Source: Prevotella sp. (lineage in GTDB: Bacteria; Bacteroidota; Bacteroidia; Bacteroidales; Bacteroidaceae). From it: a stretch of 37,820 bases of DNA. Where the stretch lies: positions 1 to 37,820 of the forward strand of contig JALFOF010000008.1 of assembly GCA_022773825.1 (NCBI GenBank), given 5' to 3'. The notes beneath the pieces are model-generated. The model saw only the letters and a program-made list of their open reading frames with translations. It had not been told where the DNA came from and made no database searches. The translations under genes and the position numbers were made by a program. Shown here piece after piece: positions 34,068 through 37,820 of this stretch; the stretch's first letter is position 1; each line of letters starts with the position of its first letter.

Positions 34068-36560
34068 ATGAAACGTTACATCTTACTTTCCCTCTTATCA
34101 TTAGCCATTCTTCAGGTCAGCGCGAAGCGTCTTTCGTTTGACCAGGGATGGCGTTTCCGCTTGTGCAAGGACTCCGCCGACATGGTGAAGACCCTGCAAG
34201 TGGTTAACTCTCAGGGCGCAGGCGGCACGCTGTCGTCAGACTTCAAGGCAGTGTTTGTGCCCCACGACTGGAGCAGCGAGCTGCCATTCGATACCAAAGT
34301 GGGCGGAGCGGCAGGCTATCTGCCAGGCGGACAGGGGGTATATGTAAAGGATTTCACACTGCCGAAGGGCGCGATGCACAAGGACGGCAAGTGCATAGTG
34401 CAGTTCGACGGCGTGTATCACCGCGCCACGGTGTGGATAAACGGCAACAGACTGGGGCATCACGTGTATGGATACACGGGCTTTGAGTTCGACATCACGC
34501 CCTATCTCAACGCCGGCAAGCCCAACCGCCTTGTGGTACACGTAAACCGCGAGGAGCAATCGCGCTGGTACACTGGCTCGGGAATATACCGCCACGTGTG
34601 GCTGAAGACAGTGAACGCCACGCATATCAAAAGCAACGGCATAGCCATAAAGACCTCTCTGTCGCCCGATATGAGCACCGCCACGGTGAGCGTGACAGCT
34701 GAAATAGACACCGCCGCTGCCGACCGCGGTGGTAAATTCACCGTTACGCACACCATATTGCAAACAACTAAGCAACTAAACAACCAAACAACAAAGATAA
34801 AAACTGGTGCCTGGACTTATGAACTCAATAATGCCAAGCAACCAAACAACCAAACAACTAAACCGCTCGACCTATGGTCGCTTGCGCAGCAAGAACTAAA
34901 CCACCAAACCACCATCACCGCCCCACGCCTTTGGTCAACAGACACACCTTATTTATATACGCTGCGCACGCAGTTGCGCAACGCCAAGGGCAAGGTGATA
35001 GACCAAGTGGACACGCCTTTCGGCATCCGTGATGTACGTTTCGACGCTGACAAGGGCTTCTTCCTCAACGGCAAGGGTATGAAACTGCGTGGAATGTGCC
35101 TGCACCAAGACGTGGGAAGCCTCGGAGTGGCAGTGCCCGACGGCGTGTGGGAACGCCGACTGCGCGCCCTGAAGGAGATAGGATGCAACGCCGTGCGCTG
35201 CTCACACAATCCTCCATCGCCCGAATTTCTCACCATTTGCGACACGCTCGGACTGCTTGTCATCGACGAAGCCTTCGACAAATGGAAGTCGGGCTACTAT
35301 GAACCGTTCTTCGACCAGTGCGCCGTGCAGGACATCACCGACATGGTGCTGCGCGATCGCAACCACCCCTCGGTGATAGTGTGGAGCATTGGCAACGAGG
35401 TGACGGAGGCTTGGCTCGACAGCGACGAGGGTGTGGAGCGCAGCCGTATGCTCAACGCGGTGGTAAAGCGCATCGACCCCACCCGACCCACTATGGTAGC
35501 CTGCCAGCAAGGATTTCAGGACAAGTTCGGTGAGGTCACGGACATCGTGGGGTATAATTACCTTGAGCCACGGATGATAGAGGACCACCAGCGCCATCCG
35601 GGGCGCATCATGCTGGTATCGGAGGCGTTTGTGTATTATTCCGGCTTGCGTGGCGACATCGTCCGTGACTTTGTGGAGCACAATCCGTGGCACTTCGTGG
35701 AGGAAAACGACTTCATCGCCGGCTCGTTTGTGTGGGCTGGCGTGGACTATCTCGGCGAGTCCTCGCCGTGGCCCGCCAAGGGCTGGTGCTCATGCCCCTT
35801 TGACATGACCTTGAAGGAACGCCCGCAGGCCGCCTTCTACCATCCGGCGTGGCAGCCAGAGAAGGATTATCTGAAACTCCTTGTGCGCGACAACTGCTTC
35901 GACCAGCCCGCGGGTACCGACCACTGGCAGTACCCTGCCATGGCTGACACGTGGGATTTGCCCTACAAAGACGACCGCTGCGTGGAGATAAAATGCTACA
36001 CCACCTGCGACTCCGTGCAGTTCTCCTTCCCTATATGGAGCAATCCGCAGTTGCCTCTCAAGACACGCGTGACGGCGGATTACCCTGACAACTGCATCAC
36101 GGTGCATCTGCCGGCACGCAAAGGCAAGGTGCTTGCCGTGGGTTACAAGGGCGGGCAACCCGTGATGCGCGACTCCTTGGAGAACCACGGCGACGTGGCC
36201 GACGTGCGTCTTGATGCCGACTACACCACCCTCGCCGCCACCCCTGCCGACATGAGCGAGGCGAAGCCCACGCTGCCGCAGCTCTCGCACGTGCGCCTCA
36301 CACTGGTTGACAAGGAGGGACGCATACAGCAGATGCAGCCACGGCGCTTCTCTGTGGAGACGGAAGGCCCCATACGCCTGCTCGGAGTAGAGACGGGAGA
36401 TATGCGCCGCGAAGGCTCTTGGCGCACTACCAGCCTCAACACCTACTTCGGCGAGGGACTGGTGAGACTGCAATCCACACCCACGCCCGGCACGGCACGC
36501 CTCATAGTGCGCGTGGAAGGCTTCGACACTCCATTCGTAAAAGAGATTACCATAAGGTAA
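34068..36560 (+). CDS. GH2 family glycosidase with an in-frame repeat insertion
   Basis: An 830-residue GH2 enzyme with a signal peptide (about 1-19). It has the sugar-binding domain (about 20-190, 'FDQGWRFRLCKD', 'VPHDWSSELPF', 'RWYTGSGIYRHVW'), an Ig-like domain (about 190-300) interrupted by 51 Asn/Gln/Thr-rich residues at 232-282, a TIM barrel (about 300-600) with acid/base Glu444 in 'VIVWSIGNEV' and likely nucleophile Glu519 in 'MLVSEAFVYY', and C-terminal beta domains. GH2 in xylan loci may be a beta-galactosidase, beta-xylosidase or beta-glucuronidase; the sequence does not decide. The frame stays open across the insertion and both catalytic Glu remain, so the gene may still work. It follows GH43 closely and precedes GH67 by 297 nt. 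Confidence 0.92.
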   Translation: MKRYILLSLLSLAILQVSAKRLSFDQGWRFRLCKDSADMVKTLQVVNSQGAGGTLSSDFKAVFVPHDWSSELPFDTKVGGAAGYLPGGQGVYVKDFTLPKGAMHKDGKCIVQFDGVYHRATVWINGNRLGHHVYGYTGFEFDITPYLNAGKPNRLVVHVNREEQSRWYTGSGIYRHVWLKTVNATHIKSNGIAIKTSLSPDMSTATVSVTAEIDTAAADRGGKFTVTHTILQTTKQLNNQTTKIKTGAWTYELNNAKQPNNQTTKPLDLWSLAQQELNHQTTITAPRLWSTDTPYLYTLRTQLRNAKGKVIDQVDTPFGIRDVRFDADKGFFLNGKGMKLRGMCLHQDVGSLGVAVPDGVWERRLRALKEIGCNAVRCSHNPPSPEFLTICDTLGLLVIDEAFDKWKSGYYEPFFDQCAVQDITDMVLRDRNHPSVIVWSIGNEVTEAWLDSDEGVERSRMLNAVVKRIDPTRPTMVACQQGFQDKFGEVTDIVGYNYLEPRMIEDHQRHPGRIMLVSEAFVYYSGLRGDIVRDFVEHNPWHFVEENDFIAGSFVWAGVDYLGESSPWPAKGWCSCPFDMTLKERPQAAFYHPAWQPEKDYLKLLVRDNCFDQPAGTDHWQYPAMADTWDLPYKDDRCVEIKCYTTCDSVQFSFPIWSNPQLPLKTRVTADYPDNCITVHLPARKGKVLAVGYKGGQPVMRDSLENHGDVADVRLDADYTTLAATPADMSEAKPTLPQLSHVRLTLVDKEGRIQQMQPRRFSVETEGPIRLLGVETGDMRREGSWRTTSLNTYFGEGLVRLQSTPTPGTARLIVRVEGFDTPFVKEITIR
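34761..34913 (+). repeat. Repeat element inserted in frame within the GH2 gene
   Basis: About 153 bp (51 codons) of low-complexity CAACCAAACAACTAAAC-type sequence, plus a double hairpin: CGACC-TAT-GGTCG (34868-34880), directly followed by CTTGC-GCA-GCAAG (34881-34893). The same hairpin pair occurs in non-coding DNA at 14595-14620, and a related pair before GH67 at 36752-36847. The exact borders are uncertain, because a short GH2-like stretch ('GAWTYELNNAK') lies within it. Confidence 0.8.
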
Positions 36561-36646
36561 ATGCACAGTCCCTTCACCGCACACCCCGACGGGCAAGCGA
36601 CAAAACAGCGGCGAGCCAATGTGCATGGCGGTTTTCCGCCAGATTG

Positions 36647-36734
36647 CAATCGCTATGCTTTCGCAATGTAATCGCTATGCTTTTACAACGCAATAGCTAA
36701 GAGATTACCACGCAAACGCTACGCCATTGCAAGC
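36647..36734. repeat. Four diverged copies of the 22-bp minisatellite
   Basis: Unit starts at 36647, 36669, 36691 and 36713 keep the 22-bp phase; the first two contain AATCGCTATGCTTT, the last two are strongly decayed. It lies between GH2 and GH67, in the orientation opposite to the 14760 array. The rest of 36561-36646 shows only a small hairpin (36626-36641). Confidence 0.8.
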
Positions 36735-36751
36735 AAACCACTTAAACCACC

Positions 36752-36847
36752 AAACCGCTCGGCACGCAGTGCCGCTTGCAAAGCAAGAACTAAACAACCA
36801 AACCGCTCGGCACGCAGTGACGCTTGCAAAGCAAGAACTAAACCACT
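36752..36847. repeat. 48-bp double-hairpin element, two tandem copies
   Basis: Two copies with period 48 (36752-36799 and 36800-36847). Copy 1 has hairpins CGGCAC-GCA-GTGCCG and CTTGC-AAA-GCAAG, then the tail AACTAAACAACC. Copy 2 has one mismatch in the first stem (GTGACG). The tail runs right up to the GH67 start codon at 36858, so this element forms the sequence in front of that gene. Confidence 0.85.
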
Positions 36848-36857
36848 AAACAACTAA

Positions 36858-37820
36858 ATGCGAAAAAAGCTTTTCATAATTGTATATTTATGCCTTGCCA
36901 CCCTATGGTGCAAGGCGCAGGATGCGCACGCCTTGTGGCTGCGCTCGCCACAGGCTGCCGCTCCTGCCGCACAGCCATCGCCTGACGCCTACCCCCTGCG
37001 CCTGCTCAACCACTGGGACAATCCCGATGGCACGGTGGAGCGCGGATATGCCGGGCGCAGCATCTTCTGGAAGCCTAATGGCGTGGCAGACCTCGCCATA
37101 GTAGAGGAATACGGGCGCGCCAACGCCTCCATAGGCATCAACGGCACCGTGCTCAACAACGTCAACGCCAAGCCACTGATGCTCTCCAAGGCAAAGCTGA
37201 AGGAGACAAAGCGCATTGCAGACGTGCTACGCAAGCACGGCATACGCGTATATCTGGCGGTAAACTTCGCCTCGCCCAAAGCCCTCGGCGGACTGCCCAC
37301 TGCCGACCCCGCCGACAAAGCGGTGCAGGCGTGGTGGAAACGTAAGGTAAAGGAAATCTATGGCATGATACCCGACTTCGGAGGCTTCCTCGTAAAGGCT
37401 AACTCCGAGGGCGAACCAGGGCCTATGGACTACGGCAGGACGCACGCCGACGGCGCTAATATGCTTGCCGACGCACTGCAACCATACGGCGGTATCGTGA
37501 TGTGGCGCGCCTTTGTGTATAGCCCTTCGAGCAAGGACAGGGCATCGCAGGCCTACGAAGAGTTCATGCCACTGGACGGACAGTTCCGCGATAACGTCAT
37601 AATACAGATAAAGAACGGTCCCGTGGACTTCCAGCCACGCGAGCCACTGTCACCACTTTTCTTCGCCATGAAGAAGACAAAGATGATGCTGGAGGTGCAG
37701 ATAACGCAGGAATACACGGGCGAGAGCATACACACCTGCTTCGCACCGTTCTACGAAAGCGGTTCAGCGTTGAGGGTATCAGGCTGTAATTCTTCCGCCA
37801 TCTGTGGCGCAGGATGCCTC
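36858..37820 (+). CDS. GH67 alpha-glucuronidase, partial, lacking the usual N-terminal domain
   Basis: Only the first 321 residues lie in the window. A signal peptide (1-20, ends 'WCKAQ') is followed by 'DAHALWLR', the usual opening of GH67, and then by a 15-residue Ala/Pro-rich linker (30-44). The next block is already the catalytic core: 'LRLLNHWDN' (47-55), '[15 protein letters not shown]', '[14 protein letters not shown]' with candidate acid Glu184, '[11 protein letters not shown]' and '[14 protein letters not shown]'. The family's N-terminal beta domain, normally of about 100 residues or more between the opening and 'LNHWDN', is not there. GH67 removes glucuronic acid from the non-reducing end of xylo-oligomers, complementing GH115. 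The gene is probably the third of the GH43-GH2-GH67 operon. The last 20-odd residues look less like the family. Confidence 0.88.
   Translation, partial: MRKKLFIIVYLCLATLWCKAQDAHALWLRSPQAAAPAAQPSPDAYPLRLLNHWDNPDGTVERGYAGRSIFWKPNGVADLAIVEEYGRANASIGINGTVLNNVNAKPLMLSKAKLKETKRIADVLRKHGIRVYLAVNFASPKALGGLPTADPADKAVQAWWKRKVKEIYGMIPDFGGFLVKANSEGEPGPMDYGRTHADGANMLADALQPYGGIVMWRAFVYSPSSKDRASQAYEEFMPLDGQFRDNVIIQIKNGPVDFQPREPLSPLFFAMKKTKMMLEVQITQEYTGESIHTCFAPFYESGSALRVSGCNSSAICGAGCL

Noticed and set aside
36626..36641. Terminator after GH2
   Set aside because: A 6-bp hairpin (TGGCGG-TTTT-CCGCCA) without a T-tract; GH67 follows on the same strand.

Overview
The window comes from a member of the Bacteroidota, most likely a Prevotella-like gut or rumen bacterium. 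The evidence is a SusC/SusD pair, a one-protein hybrid two-component sensor, lipoprotein signal peptides, promoter boxes of the Bacteroidota TAnnTTTG type, weak ribosome binding sites, and C-terminal tails of the 'YNLxGQRV...GKKxVK' kind common on Prevotella secreted proteins. The species cannot be fixed from the sequence alone.

Almost the whole window reads as one large polysaccharide utilization locus for glucuronoarabinoxylan. Left block (26-9775, minus strand): one operon reading leftwards, with a four-module fasciclin lipoprotein, SusC transporter, SusD lipoprotein and a second fasciclin lipoprotein; it probably continues beyond the left edge. A divergent intergenic region (9776-10302) carries promoters for this operon and for the plus-strand hybrid sensor/regulator (10303-14361). 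After the regulator comes about 1.1 kb of non-coding repeats ending in a terminator for the next block. Middle block (15469-27207, minus strand): GH115 alpha-glucuronidase, GH98 enzyme, GH5 enzyme, a CE6-CBM48-CE1 double esterase and a GH43 enzyme, closely packed and partly overlapping. A second repeat-rich gap (27208-27987) separates it from a 1318-residue secreted protein of unknown function with its own promoter and terminator. Right block (32370-37820, plus strand): GH43, GH2 and the start of a GH67 alpha-glucuronidase, transcribed divergently from the large secreted protein.

Inferred logic: GH98 and GH5 cut the xylan backbone. The esterases remove acetyl and feruloyl groups, GH115 removes glucuronic acid from polymer or long oligomers, and SusC/SusD with the fasciclin lipoproteins capture and import oligomers. 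GH67, GH43 and GH2 finish them in the periplasm. The hybrid regulator senses an oligosaccharide and switches the locus on.

The most unusual content is non-coding. The intergenic gaps are filled with several families of structured repeats: a 22-bp minisatellite with about 22 copies that recurs in three other gaps, composite palindromes with covarying stems joined by a constant AT-rich linker, a double-hairpin element, and long inverted repeats. One double-hairpin element lies in frame inside the GH2 gene. A second notable point is that the GH67 gene appears to lack the family's N-terminal domain.
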